Positions 8,051 to 16,669 of a stretch of 64,000 nt of DNA are shown piece after piece. The position numbers and the translations under genes were made by a program. The DNA is taken from assembly GCA_023701205.1 (NCBI GenBank), contig JAMPXJ010000011.1, positions 1-64,000 on the forward strand. The letters are read 5' to 3'. How positions within the stretch are numbered: the first letter of the stretch is position 1; each line of letters opens with the position of its first letter. Source of the stretch: Oligoflexia bacterium (lineage in GTDB: Bacteria; Bdellovibrionota; UBA1018). Under the pieces are notes generated by a model. That model was not told the origin of the DNA. It saw only the letters and a program-made list of their open reading frames with translations, and searched no databases.

Positions 8051-9784
8051 TCAGGCAGCCCTGGGAGCCGGCGCTTTTTTTGCCGACGCGAGCGGGAGGC
8101 GGATCACGAAAGTGGTGTTCGGCGCCGACCGCTCGAGGACGAGCGTTCCACGATGTTGCTGGATGATCCGGCGCGAGATGCTCAGGCCGAGACCGGTGCC
8201 GCGCTCCAGGGGCTTGGTGGTGAAAAACGGCGTGAACATCCGGTTCGCGATCTCGTCGGGAATTCCGCGCCCACTGTCGATCACCCGGAGCAGAGCCTCG
8301 TCGGGGGTGGTTTCGCAGTTGAGCCGGACCCAGCGTTCGGGCTGGCTCCGGGCGGCATCAAACGCATTATGGAGCAGATTCACGAGGACCTGCGAGAGCT
8401 CGACAGGATGACAGAGAATCGAAATCTTCTCGTCAATGGGATCCACGACCAAAGCGACCTGATTCGCGCGGAAGTGATGCTCGATCAGGTCGACGGAATT
8501 CTCGACGATGGAGCCCAGGTGGGTCTCGACGTAGGGCTCGCCCTCGGTCCTCCGGGTATAGCCCCGGAGATTGTCGATGATCTTGTTCATTCGCGCGCAG
8601 GTCGCCAGCACCCTCTCTCCTATGTCGCTGATGAGCGCGGCGTCGGGCGGGCCCGTCTTGAGGTGCCGTTGGAGCAGTTGCATCGAGGTTGTCACGGTGG
8701 TGAGCGGGTTGCGAATCTCGTGGGCGGTGTTCGCGGAGATCTCGCCCAGGGCCGCGAGCTTCGAGGTCAACTCGGAGCGCAGCCTCTGTTGCTCGAGCTC
8801 GGAGCGGGCCTCCTTGAGCTCTTGGATGTCGATGCAGATGAGATAGATCTCCTCCGCGAGCGCGGAGTCGGAGTTCGCCTCGGTTCTGCTCATCACCAGG
8901 AGATGGCAGCGTTTTTGGCGGGCTTCCCCGATCGTGAGCTTGAGCTCCTTGGATAACCGGCGCGCGCCCGAGCGGGCGAATTCGGTAATGGCCGCCACGA
9001 ATTCGGCGTCCGGATTTTTATACTCGAGACCTTTGCCGATGAACTCCTCGGCTGTTCCGGAGAAATTCAGCGCGTAGCTGCGGTTCACTCCCCGGAATCT
9101 CAGATCGGGTCCGATCCAGGCGACCAGTCCCGGGATGGCGTCCATGACAGCCTTGAGGCGGCTGTGCTGCTCGATGAGGCGCTGGCGGTTATGCGCGCTC
9201 TCCCAGAAGCTTTGATGATGGATCTTCAGCTGGAACGACAGGAACGCGTAATAGGTGATGAAGATCAGCGCAAGCCCCGTGGCTTGGGCTTCCATCCTTT
9301 GAATCAGCGCTAGGAGAGGAATTCCAAGGACGAAGGTGAAAAAGGCCTGGGCCAGGCGGCGGTCGGGCGAGATGGAGGTAATGATCGAGGCCGAGATCCC
9401 GCTCCCGATCAGAAGCGAGAGCGTCGTTTCGAAGCTGTTCAGCCCTTCCCGCCGGATCACGTGATGAAACAGCGTTCCCCAACACAAGGCGGGCAGCCAG
9501 ACCGTCGGGCCGAACAGGGCGATCCAGGTTCGTCGGTTGTCGGGATAGAAGCGGGCCTGGCGGACGCCCAGGTAGAGTCGAAGCAGGTTGCTTGCGAAGA
9601 TGACGGAGAGAAGCGTCCAGCTGAAGAGAGGCCGTGATTTCGGGAAGGCGGTGAAGGCGAGGAAGATGGCCGCCAGGACGATCTGGCCGAGACTGCCCGC
9701 TATCGATCTTTGGGCCAGTGCGAGCTCGCCCTGAAGTTCCGGGAAGTCGGCGAGCCCGTTCGAAGCCGGCGGAGGTTTGCTCAT
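8051..9784 (-). CDS. PAS-containing sensor histidine kinase
   Basis: A 577-residue kinase. Five or six transmembrane segments lie in residues about 25-200. A PAS-like domain follows (about 210-330, AVMDAIPGLVAWIGPDLRF), then a short coiled coil. The HisKA box is AHEIRNPLT at about 358. The ATPase domain has an N box (LLHNAFDAA), a G1 box (DSGRGIP), an F box and a G2 box (GTGLGLSI). It autophosphorylates the H-box His and passes phosphate to an unlinked response regulator; none lies next to it. The start at 9784 (MSKPPPASN) is chosen over a TTG 18 bases upstream; neither has a convincing SD. Confidence 0.92.
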   Translation of the reverse strand: MSKPPPASNGLADFPELQGELALAQRSIAGSLGQIVLAAIFLAFTAFPKSRPLFSWTLLSVIFASNLLRLYLGVRQARFYPDNRRTWIALFGPTVWLPALCWGTLFHHVIRREGLNSFETTLSLLIGSGISASIITSISPDRRLAQAFFTFVLGIPLLALIQRMEAQATGLALIFITYYAFLSFQLKIHHQSFWESAHNRQRLIEQHSRLKAVMDAIPGLVAWIGPDLRFRGVNRSYALNFSGTAEEFIGKGLEYKNPDAEFVAAITEFARSGARRLSKELKLTIGEARQKRCHLLVMSRTEANSDSALAEEIYLICIDIQELKEARSELEQQRLRSELTSKLAALGEISANTAHEIRNPLTTVTTSMQLLQRHLKTGPPDAALISDIGERVLATCARMNKIIDNLRGYTRRTEGEPYVETHLGSIVENSVDLIEHHFRANQVALVVDPIDEKISILCHPVELSQVLVNLLHNAFDAARSQPERWVRLNCETTPDEALLRVIDSGRGIPDEIANRMFTPFFTTKPLERGTGLGLSISRRIIQQHRGTLVLERSAPNTTFVIRLPLASAKKAPAPRAA

Positions 9785-9836
9785 TCGACAAGGTCGTTGC
9801 AAGCCCCGGTTCGGCTCGAACGGGCCGGTTGGGCCC

Positions 9837-10376
9837 TCAGCCCTCCGCTTTGGAATCGAGCGAATGCCTCAGGATGATCCCGGATCTGGCATCCACCCAG
9901 ACCTCGTGGAGGCTGCGGTCGGAGCCCAGCACGTTGAAGGAGTAGATCCACCGGCGATTCTGCTGCTCAAGCTCGCTGCTCTTGAGCGTGCCGGGATACT
10001 TTTTGAGCGCGATGGATTCAGCCTTATCCATCGAGATGATGTTCTTGGGGGGTTCCAGGGCGACCTCGCCACCTGACATCTCCCCGCCCATCATTCCGCC
10101 CATGTCGCCATGCCTTTTGTCCATCATGCCCATGCCCATGGCCATCGGGCAGCCCGCTTTACCCATCATCTCCTGGCAGTTTCGGCGCATCTCCGTGCGG
10201 CATTCGTTCAAGGGGCGGTTCGAACGCAGACAGGTTGCCAGGTTTTCGTGAAGGGTGGCCATCTTGCCGCGATCGGCGGGACTCATCCGGGTCTCGGTGG
10301 GTTTGGCCTCCTGCGCTAACGCTGGGATGGCGATCAAGGCAGTCAGGATCGAGCTCGTGAGGAGGAATTTTCTCAT
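9837..10376 (-). CDS. Periplasmic PepSY-domain protein with Met/His-rich segment
   Basis: A 179-residue secreted protein with a signal peptide (residues 1-21, cut after PALA). The helical mature start holds three Cys (ATCLRS, NECRTEM, RRNCQEM). A methionine/glycine/histidine-rich stretch follows (about 77-103, PMAMGMGMMDKRHGDMGG). A PepSY domain closes the protein (about 112-172, ISMDKAESIALKKYPG through VWVDARSGIILR). The Met/His segment resembles periplasmic Cu(I)-binding regions, so copper handling or sensing is a reasonable but unproven reading. GGAG lies six bases before the ATG. It lies 52 bp upstream of the sensor kinase and in the same direction. Confidence 0.85.
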   Translation of the reverse strand: MRKFLLTSSILTALIAIPALAQEAKPTETRMSPADRGKMATLHENLATCLRSNRPLNECRTEMRRNCQEMMGKAGCPMAMGMGMMDKRHGDMGGMMGGEMSGGEVALEPPKNIISMDKAESIALKKYPGTLKSSELEQQNRRWIYSFNVLGSDRSLHEVWVDARSGIILRHSLDSKAEG

Positions 10377-10513
10377 GGGGTGCTCCACGGGGTTAGGGTC
10401 CGGCTTTTCAGGTACGGTGAAAGAGAGCATCGGATGTGCCAATGTTCGCGCCGGACACAATTTTTTGCGCAATCGGACGCGCCTTGGACTAAGATCGGGG
10501 CCACGAGGAAGCT

Positions 10514-11119
10514 ATGGGAAATCAGATCGACGATACGGCGGAAACAGCTGAGGCAGTAACGGCGAGGGATGTCCGGGCTCTTGGGCCGCTCGCGGCTCTG
10601 GCCGGGGTCTGGGAAGGCGCTCGGGGGAATGACCTGGCCCCTTCGGACGATCGTGGCACAGAGGAGAATCATTTTCGCGAGCGCATCACCTTCGCGCCGA
10701 TGGACCCCGTGCAGAACCATGAGCAGACGCTCCATGGGCTTCGCTATTCCACGACCGTGTGGCGGCTGGGAGAGGACAAGCCGTTTCACGAGGAGCTGGG
10801 CTATTGGCTTTGGGATCCCGAGGCGCGCACCGTCATGCGCTGCTTCACCGTACCGCGCGGCGTGGCTTGTCTTGCGGGCGGTGTCGTGGCGGAGGGAGCG
10901 AAGGAGTTCGAGCTCGTGGCCGAAGCGGGCTCTCCGACCTTCGGCGTTCTTTCCAATCCTTTCCTGGAGCGCGAGTTCAAGACCGTGCGCTACGAGCTCA
11001 AGGTCACGATCCACGATTCCGCGAGCTTCAGCTACGAAGAAGACACCCAGCTTCGGATGCCCGGCAGAGCCGAGGTTTTCCACCACCGGGATCGCAACAC
11101 CCTGAAGCGCGTCGGCTGA
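10514..11119 (+). CDS. Nitrobindin-like (THAP4-type) beta-barrel protein
   Basis: A 201-residue protein. LAALAGVWEGARGNDLAP at about 27-44 is the GxWxG signature that opens the ten-stranded FABP/nitrobindin barrel. Strand-rich segments follow: ERITFAP, LRYSTTVWR, EELGYWLWDPEARTVM and VVRGVACLAGG-like. Relatives bind ferric haem through a C-terminal His and isomerise or detoxify peroxynitrite. The end here, AEVFHHRDRNTLKRV, supplies candidate ligands. GAGGA precedes the ATG closely. The next small gene begins 4 bp after its stop, implying one transcript. Confidence 0.85.
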   Translation: MGNQIDDTAETAEAVTARDVRALGPLAALAGVWEGARGNDLAPSDDRGTEENHFRERITFAPMDPVQNHEQTLHGLRYSTTVWRLGEDKPFHEELGYWLWDPEARTVMRCFTVPRGVACLAGGVVAEGAKEFELVAEAGSPTFGVLSNPFLEREFKTVRYELKVTIHDSASFSYEEDTQLRMPGRAEVFHHRDRNTLKRVG

Positions 11120-11123
11120 GCCG

Positions 11124-11339
11124 ATGGATCTTTTCACCCGGAGACGGATCGCCCGCTTCATCGAGGATCACCGCGCGCGGAGCGGCCAGCTTCCCACTTT
11201 CCAGGATTTCGAGAAGGCGGGAATCGAAAAGACGCTCGTGAAGGACGCGATCCGGGAAAAGCTCGTCGAGGAATTTTACCTGACGCTGACGAACGGGGCC
11301 GTGGTCAAAGGCTTCAAGGTGGCGAAGGAGCCTGGATAA
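11124..11339 (+). CDS. Small winged-helix-like protein, unknown
   Basis: A 71-residue basic protein of three helices and a short strand pair (TRRRIARFIEDHRAR, TFQDFEKAGI, KTLVKDAIREKLVEEFY, then LTLTNGAVVKGFKV). That is the order of a minimal winged-helix domain. No family name is assigned. Its start follows the nitrobindin-like stop by four bases and lacks an SD of its own, so translation is probably coupled. Confidence 0.6.
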   Translation: MDLFTRRRIARFIEDHRARSGQLPTFQDFEKAGIEKTLVKDAIREKLVEEFYLTLTNGAVVKGFKVAKEPG

Positions 11340-11389
11340 GGAGCGTCGCGTTCGCTCCGGGTCGTGATAGCGGAACAAGAGCCAGGTTT

Positions 11390-12286
11390 TCAGGGGATCA
11401 CGGTGACGGTAAAGGTGCTCGGCGGCGAGATATTGTTGGAGCTTCCGGCATCGTTGATCGTCAAGGTGATGTTGGCGGTACCGAGTTGCAGCCCTTCGAT
11501 CTTGATGGAGCCCATGCCATTGACGAAACCATAGCAGGTGAGGCGGACGATGGCGGGAGCGCTGCTCACACAGGTGTCGAACAGGAAGTTCTGCACCTCG
11601 GAAGGATGACCCGAATTTCCATAAACGTTGATCGTGGGGCTGCTTCCGAGGCTGATCGACTGATCGGCGATCGGCGCTAGAAACGGCTGATAGTTCAGAT
11701 TGACGAAGTAGATCAGCGAGCGATCCTGGCTCTTGATCAGGGGATTGACTCCGAGCGTCTTCTGGAAAATGTTCACGATCAGGTGCTCGGCATGATCACA
11801 GGAGCTGACGCCTCCCGGGCAGCGCGCCGTGAAGCTGGTGCCGATCGTATAGGCGCAGGTGCCGCTTTGGCAAAGAGTGCCGTCCGCGGCATACGCCAGG
11901 GGGGTGGCGGTAGTGCCCGAAAGGCGCGCACGGGCCGCGGGATCGGGGTTCAAGTCGCGCGGATCAAGCAGGATGAAATCTTTGGCTTGCCCGCCGACGC
12001 AACAGTTCGACGTGCAGCTCCCGCTAGCGCCGCCGAGCACGCAGGCTTTCAGGTCCGCATTGGCCGGAAGCAGGTCGGCGCTCGTCCTTACTCCATCCTG
12101 ATTGGTGACGATCTGGTCGATATAGTAGCTCGAGAGCGTCCGGTCGCTCTTGTCCCGCAGGCGCTTCACCTCGGATTGCAGATTCGTCATCATGCTCAGC
12201 ATGATCAACGAAATCGCTCCCAAGACTCCGAACGCGATGAGCAGCTCGATGAGCGTGAAGCCGCTTTCTCGTCGCTGCCGGGTCAT
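11390..12286 (-). CDS. Minor prepilin / type II pseudopilin-like protein
   Basis: A 298-residue protein. MTRQRRESG followed by FTLIELLIAFGVLGAISLIML is a class III prepilin leader: cleavage after Gly9, N-methylated Phe10, Glu14 at the +5 position. The large remainder is Cys-rich (ACVLGGASGSCTSNCCVGG) and ends in a beta-rich domain with an Ig-like look (PIADQSISLGSSPTINVYG through STFTVTVIP). Its ATG overlaps the stop of the vWA prepilin gene (ATGA, 12283-12286), so the two are translationally coupled. They probably form one minor-pilin or adhesin complex. The assembly ATPase, platform and prepilin peptidase are not in the window. Confidence 0.88.
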   Translation of the reverse strand: MTRQRRESGFTLIELLIAFGVLGAISLIMLSMMTNLQSEVKRLRDKSDRTLSSYYIDQIVTNQDGVRTSADLLPANADLKACVLGGASGSCTSNCCVGGQAKDFILLDPRDLNPDPAARARLSGTTATPLAYAADGTLCQSGTCAYTIGTSFTARCPGGVSSCDHAEHLIVNIFQKTLGVNPLIKSQDRSLIYFVNLNYQPFLAPIADQSISLGSSPTINVYGNSGHPSEVQNFLFDTCVSSAPAIVRLTCYGFVNGMGSIKIEGLQLGTANITLTINDAGSSNNISPPSTFTVTVIP

Positions 12287-14406
12287 TTGAGGTAGATCCT
12301 CACGATGTCCCCTGTCGAATCCGGGCCGGCGGGCAGAAGGTATCCGGGGGTGAAGATGAGGAGATTGCCGCTGATGACATAGTCCTTGCCCTCGATAGGC
12401 TGCAGGATCGTGGCGCCGCGAACGACTTCGACGCCGGTCATGTTGCCGATCACTGCCGGAGGGAGCGTGAGGTCGTTCGCGCCCAGGGTCGCGAGGAAAT
12501 TCGAGATCTTGCTGAACTTCGATGTGAAGTCGCTGCCGCAAATCGGTGTGACCGAGGCGTTGGCGCCGAATCGGGCAGCCAGCGCCTCATAAGTCGTGCC
12601 ATAGGACGAACCAGGAGTCAGAGGGCAAGCCCCGGACGAAGGCATGATGATCGGCAGGTAGAAGCTATTGGCCATGTCCACCTTTTTCTTAAGCGCGTTC
12701 ACGATCGCGAGCGGCAGATCATGCGTCGCGTGGGCTTCGGCGTCTTCCGGGACCAGGAGTCGGGGAGAGGTCGGTGATTCATGGAGCGACAAGGTTTTAG
12801 CTACTGCGGTCGTGCCGCTGGAGACCCTGTCGACTTTTGTCTTGCAGCTGTTGGGGATGTATCTCTTGTCCAATAGAAGGCTCGCTTCGGCCGTGAGGCA
12901 ATAGTCACCGTCCGGCGGCGGAGTATAATAGGTTCCCTGGTTGATGTTTCCGAGCCTGTCGCCACAAGACGTCACGGTATAAGGGTAAGCGGGATCCCAT
13001 TTGAGCGCTTTCAATATGGACTCAATAGAGGGCTTCATCAGCGGATTGGTCATTTTCGCTGTGCAATCAGAAATGTCTCCCGAGAGACCTGCGGAAATCG
13101 CATCAAGATAGCTCGGAGTGGGATTGAGATACCTGGTGAGCTCAACCGGAGCTCCATCGATCGTGTAGAAGGTCTTGACGGAAATGAACGGAGTGTAGGC
13201 ATCGCCGTAGGCGTACCATCTTTGCCTTCCGTCGAGGACCCACTTCTCGGTATGGCCTTGAACGCAGGTGGCGGGAAAGTCACTGTTGAAATAGCTCGGC
13301 ATCTCAGACGCGTTCGATGGAAAGGCCGATTCATCGGCTTCGTTGGTGATGGTCATGAAGACCGTGGGGGTGGTGGAGTCAATTGCGATGGGAGCGGCCG
13401 CATCCGAGAGAATGCGAAGCATGTGACAAAGAGAGGAATCCTTGAAGAATAGCGATTGGACCGCTCCGTTGCTGAAGATCGTGTCTATCTTCATCTGCAG
13501 CGCGCTTAGCTTCGTTGAGCGCTGGTCGGCCGTGTCGCTTGTCGAAAAAGCGAAACGATCGATCCCGAGAGAACCATAATAAGGGTTGGTGACTTTGTCG
13601 ACATACCAAACGAAATCATCCGGCTGATCACCCAGGGGAGTGGGCACAGGCAGCTGGGCACCCGTTGCCGGGTCGATGATATATGTGGCCACAATCTTGC
13701 CTTCCGCCCCATACTGAATTCCGTAAATGGCCAAGTTGACATCCATCGTGGAGATCTTATTGAGCAGATCCTGGAGCGCCGCCTTGATCGAATCCTTGAT
13801 GGGGAACATGCTGCCAGAGCCGTCCAGAAAGATGACCAGGTTGATGGGGCGTCCGTTTTCGACTACGGTGTTGGGGACGAGATCGATGTGATTGCTCGCG
13901 GCTGGCTTGACCGTGAGGGCTTTCTCTGTAGTGTAAGCGGTACCGTTGGCAGCCTTGATGGAGGACTTGATCTTGATGACCAGGTAGTCGGCGGCGTCGC
14001 AGCTCGAGGCATTGCCAGGGCAGTGCACCTGGAAGGAGAGGGAGCTGGTCACCTGGGCCTGCGCCTCGGGATTCAGGACCGTGATGGGTTTTTCCGTCGC
14101 GAGATCCAGCGCGGTCAAGGGGAATTCTTCGCTCGTGGAGCAAAGCGCGCCATCGGTGCGAATGCAACGAGAGAGTGCCTGGTTCTCGCTGGAGTTGGCG
14201 AGGCTCCCGACATAAGATGGCTGGCTGAGCAGGCGGTAGAACTGCGCGTATTCGTTGTTGCGCAGGGCCAGCGCTTCCTGCTTATGGATCGCCTGGCGCG
14301 AATTGATCTGGAAGGTGCCGGCGGCCAAGGCGAAAAATGAGACGAGCGCGATGGAGACCAGCGCTCCCACCAGGGAAAATCCCCTTATTGCTCGATTCTC
14401 CGGCAT
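12283..14406 (-). CDS. Prepilin-like protein with von Willebrand factor A domain
   Basis: A 707-residue protein. RAIRG followed by FSLVGALVSIALVSFFALAAG is a prepilin leader cut after Gly9. The +5 residue is Gly14, not Glu, as in tip-type pseudopilins such as GspK. A vWA domain starts near residue 186: NLVIFLDGSGSM gives the MIDAS residues Asp195-Ser197-Ser199. It continues with LAIYGIQYG and long loops rich in Cys. The end is beta-rich (VIGNMTGVEVVRGATILQPIEG). The vWA domain predicts a metal-dependent adhesin exposed at a filament tip or along it. GAGAGGG lies close before the ATG. It is the first gene of the two-gene operon. Confidence 0.88.
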   Translation of the reverse strand: MPENRAIRGFSLVGALVSIALVSFFALAAGTFQINSRQAIHKQEALALRNNEYAQFYRLLSQPSYVGSLANSSENQALSRCIRTDGALCSTSEEFPLTALDLATEKPITVLNPEAQAQVTSSLSFQVHCPGNASSCDAADYLVIKIKSSIKAANGTAYTTEKALTVKPAASNHIDLVPNTVVENGRPINLVIFLDGSGSMFPIKDSIKAALQDLLNKISTMDVNLAIYGIQYGAEGKIVATYIIDPATGAQLPVPTPLGDQPDDFVWYVDKVTNPYYGSLGIDRFAFSTSDTADQRSTKLSALQMKIDTIFSNGAVQSLFFKDSSLCHMLRILSDAAAPIAIDSTTPTVFMTITNEADESAFPSNASEMPSYFNSDFPATCVQGHTEKWVLDGRQRWYAYGDAYTPFISVKTFYTIDGAPVELTRYLNPTPSYLDAISAGLSGDISDCTAKMTNPLMKPSIESILKALKWDPAYPYTVTSCGDRLGNINQGTYYTPPPDGDYCLTAEASLLLDKRYIPNSCKTKVDRVSSGTTAVAKTLSLHESPTSPRLLVPEDAEAHATHDLPLAIVNALKKKVDMANSFYLPIIMPSSGACPLTPGSSYGTTYEALAARFGANASVTPICGSDFTSKFSKISNFLATLGANDLTLPPAVIGNMTGVEVVRGATILQPIEGKDYVISGNLLIFTPGYLLPAGPDSTGDIVRIYLK

Positions 14407-14471
14407 ACGCCCTCTCAGCAGCCCATCGCGAATTTTCGCGAGAAAAAGAAAAGTGGTATGTATTGTGAATT

Positions 14472-14498
14472 ATTCTATCGCAATTTGCCGGTTGCCAA
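14472..14498 (-). promoter_or_regulatory. Candidate promoter of the prepilin operon
   Basis: On the minus strand TTGGCA (14498-14493) and TAGAAT (14477-14472) are separated by 15 bp, slightly short. The start codon lies 66 bp downstream. It is in the AT-richest part of the 226-bp gap between the divergent prepilin and recQ genes. Confidence 0.35.
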
Positions 14499-14632
14499 AA
14501 GCAGCTCGAATGGGACATGGGACAGACAAGACACATGGGGAAAGTGAACTCCGAGGGAAGCGCCGTGCGAGTAGCTGAGGGAGAGAAACTGAGAGAAGCG
14601 ATGAAGGGTCGAGCCTGCGATTCGGGGTCCGG

Positions 14633-16669
14633 ATGACGGCCCTGCGCGAGCTGCTGAAATCCCGCTTCGGCTTCACGGATTTCCGGCCCTCGCAGGAGCA
14701 GGTCTGCGAGGCCGTGGCCTCGGGCCGGGATGCCCTGCTCGTGATGCCGACCGGAGCGGGAAAATCGCTTTGCTACCAGCTTCCGGGCCTGGCTCGCGGC
14801 GGTACGACGCTCGTGATCAGCCCGCTTCTCGCGCTCATCGATGATCAGGTCGCGAAGCTCAAGGCCCTGGGTTTTCGCGCGGAGCAGATCCACTCGGGCA
14901 GGACACGCGAGGATTCGCGCAAGGCCTGTGTTCTCTATCTTCAGGGCGAACTGGATTTCCTGTTCATCGCGCCCGAGCGCTTGGGCGTGCGCGGGTTTCC
15001 GGAGATGCTCGAGCGTCGCAGACCGGGGCTGATCGCGATCGACGAGGCTCATTGCATCTCGGAGTGGGGCCATGACTTCCGACCGGATTATCGGCGACTC
15101 GGGGAGCGGCTGCGGGGGCTTCGGCCCACGCCCGTGATCGCGATGACGGCCACGGCGACGCCGGTGGTCCAGGAAGATATCGTCCAGCAGCTGGGTATGG
15201 CGGGCGCTGAGCGCTTCATCCAGGGTTTCCGTCGCACCAATATCGCGATCCGCGTGCACGAGGTCCCGCCTTCGGGCCGCGCGCACGCCTGCCGGACCGT
15301 GCTCAAGGACACGGGCCGGTGCCCCGCGATCGTCTACGCCCCGACCCGCAAGGCGGCCGAAGAGGTCGCCGCGGAGCTGAAGAGCGTGTTTCGTGCCGAG
15401 GCCTATCATGCCGGCATGACTCCCGCCGCGCGCGAGGACGTGCAGACGCGTTTTCTTTCGGGCAAACTCGATGTGATCGTCGCGACCGTCGCGTTCGGGA
15501 TGGGAATCGACAAGGCTGATGTACGTACGGTCGTCCATGCCGGGCTCTCCGGAAGCGTCGAGGGCTACTATCAGGAGATCGGGAGAGCGGGGCGCGACGG
15601 CAAGCCTTCAGTGGCGATCCTGCTGTACTCCTATGCCGACCAGCGCACTCACGATTTTTTCTTCAACCGGGATTATCCGGAGGTCGAGACGCTCCAGAAG
15701 ATCTACAAGTCGGCGGGTGAAGCGCCCTTGCCGCCCTTGCCGAAAGAGGCCTTGCGGGAAAAGGCGGGCAAGCTCGATCCGGAGACGTTCGAGAAAGCCC
15801 TGGAAAAACTTTGGATTCATGGCGGCGTCCGGGTCGATCCGGAGGAGAACGTGGCGCGCGGCGATCCTTCCTGGCGCCGGGCCTACGAGAGGCAGCGCAA
15901 GCACCGCGAGCGCAGCCTGCAGGACATGATGGGTTTCGCGCGCGCGACGGATTGCAGGATGCTTCTCTTTCTCAGGCATTTTGGGGATCATGGCGACAAG
16001 CAGGGGCCGTGCGGCAGCTGCGATGCCTGCGGCGGAACGGCCGATCAGACTCGGACACTGAACGAGAAGGAGCGGGGGATAGCCAGCCTGCTGCTTGCGG
16101 CCTGCGACGACGACGGTCTTTCGGCGGGAAGGCTCTTCGAGCGGATCGTGGCGGACGAAAAGGGAACCTCCCGGCGGGAGTTCGAAGCGGTGCTCGAGGT
16201 CCTGACGCGCGCGAAGCTATTGTCCGTGCGCACCGAGTCCTTCGAGAAGGGAAGCGAAACGATCTCCTACCGCAAGGTCGCGCTCACGAGCCAGGGTGCG
16301 AGGGCCAAGGGCTCGGATCTCGAGGCGCTCCGCGTGAGCGCGTCGCCGTGGGCCGAGGGCGAAGGCGAGGGGCGCTCCTCACGAAAGAGAAAGAACCGGC
16401 AGGCGTCCAAGAAGAGAGCCTCGGCCGCGCCAGATATCGCCGAGTCGCTCCCGCCGGTTTCGGCCGGGCGCCTGGAGCGGCTCCGCAGCTGGCGCCTGCA
16501 GAAGGCGCGGAGCCAGGGCGTGCCCGCGTTCCGGATTTTCGGGGATCGAGTGCTTTTCGCCCTGATCGAGCACCGGCCCGCTTCGCTCGAGGAGCTGCTG
16601 GAAATTCACGGGCTCGGTCCCAAGCTTCGTGAGAAGTACGGACCGGAAATCCTCGAGATCCTCAGATAG
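14633..16669 (+). CDS. recQ: RecQ-type ATP-dependent DNA helicase
   Basis: A 678-residue helicase. Motif I is PTGAGKS (about 40-46). Motif II is the DEAH box in AIDEAHCISEWGHDFRP. Motif III is MTATAT, motif V VAFGMGIDKADVR, and motif VI QEIGRAGRDG. The RecQ-Ct zinc site follows (one Cys near DCRML, then CGSCDACG), and then a winged-helix region. After a basic low-complexity linker (KRKNRQASKKR) an HRDC domain closes the protein (about 605-678). It unwinds forks and recombination intermediates 3' to 5'. The linker and slightly longer length are the only departures from classical RecQ. The 3' end overlaps the next, converging gene by 8 bp. Confidence 0.95.
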   Translation: MTALRELLKSRFGFTDFRPSQEQVCEAVASGRDALLVMPTGAGKSLCYQLPGLARGGTTLVISPLLALIDDQVAKLKALGFRAEQIHSGRTREDSRKACVLYLQGELDFLFIAPERLGVRGFPEMLERRRPGLIAIDEAHCISEWGHDFRPDYRRLGERLRGLRPTPVIAMTATATPVVQEDIVQQLGMAGAERFIQGFRRTNIAIRVHEVPPSGRAHACRTVLKDTGRCPAIVYAPTRKAAEEVAAELKSVFRAEAYHAGMTPAAREDVQTRFLSGKLDVIVATVAFGMGIDKADVRTVVHAGLSGSVEGYYQEIGRAGRDGKPSVAILLYSYADQRTHDFFFNRDYPEVETLQKIYKSAGEAPLPPLPKEALREKAGKLDPETFEKALEKLWIHGGVRVDPEENVARGDPSWRRAYERQRKHRERSLQDMMGFARATDCRMLLFLRHFGDHGDKQGPCGSCDACGGTADQTRTLNEKERGIASLLLAACDDDGLSAGRLFERIVADEKGTSRREFEAVLEVLTRAKLLSVRTESFEKGSETISYRKVALTSQGARAKGSDLEALRVSASPWAEGEGEGRSSRKRKNRQASKKRASAAPDIAESLPPVSAGRLERLRSWRLQKARSQGVPAFRIFGDRVLFALIEHRPASLEELLEIHGLGPKLREKYGPEILEILR

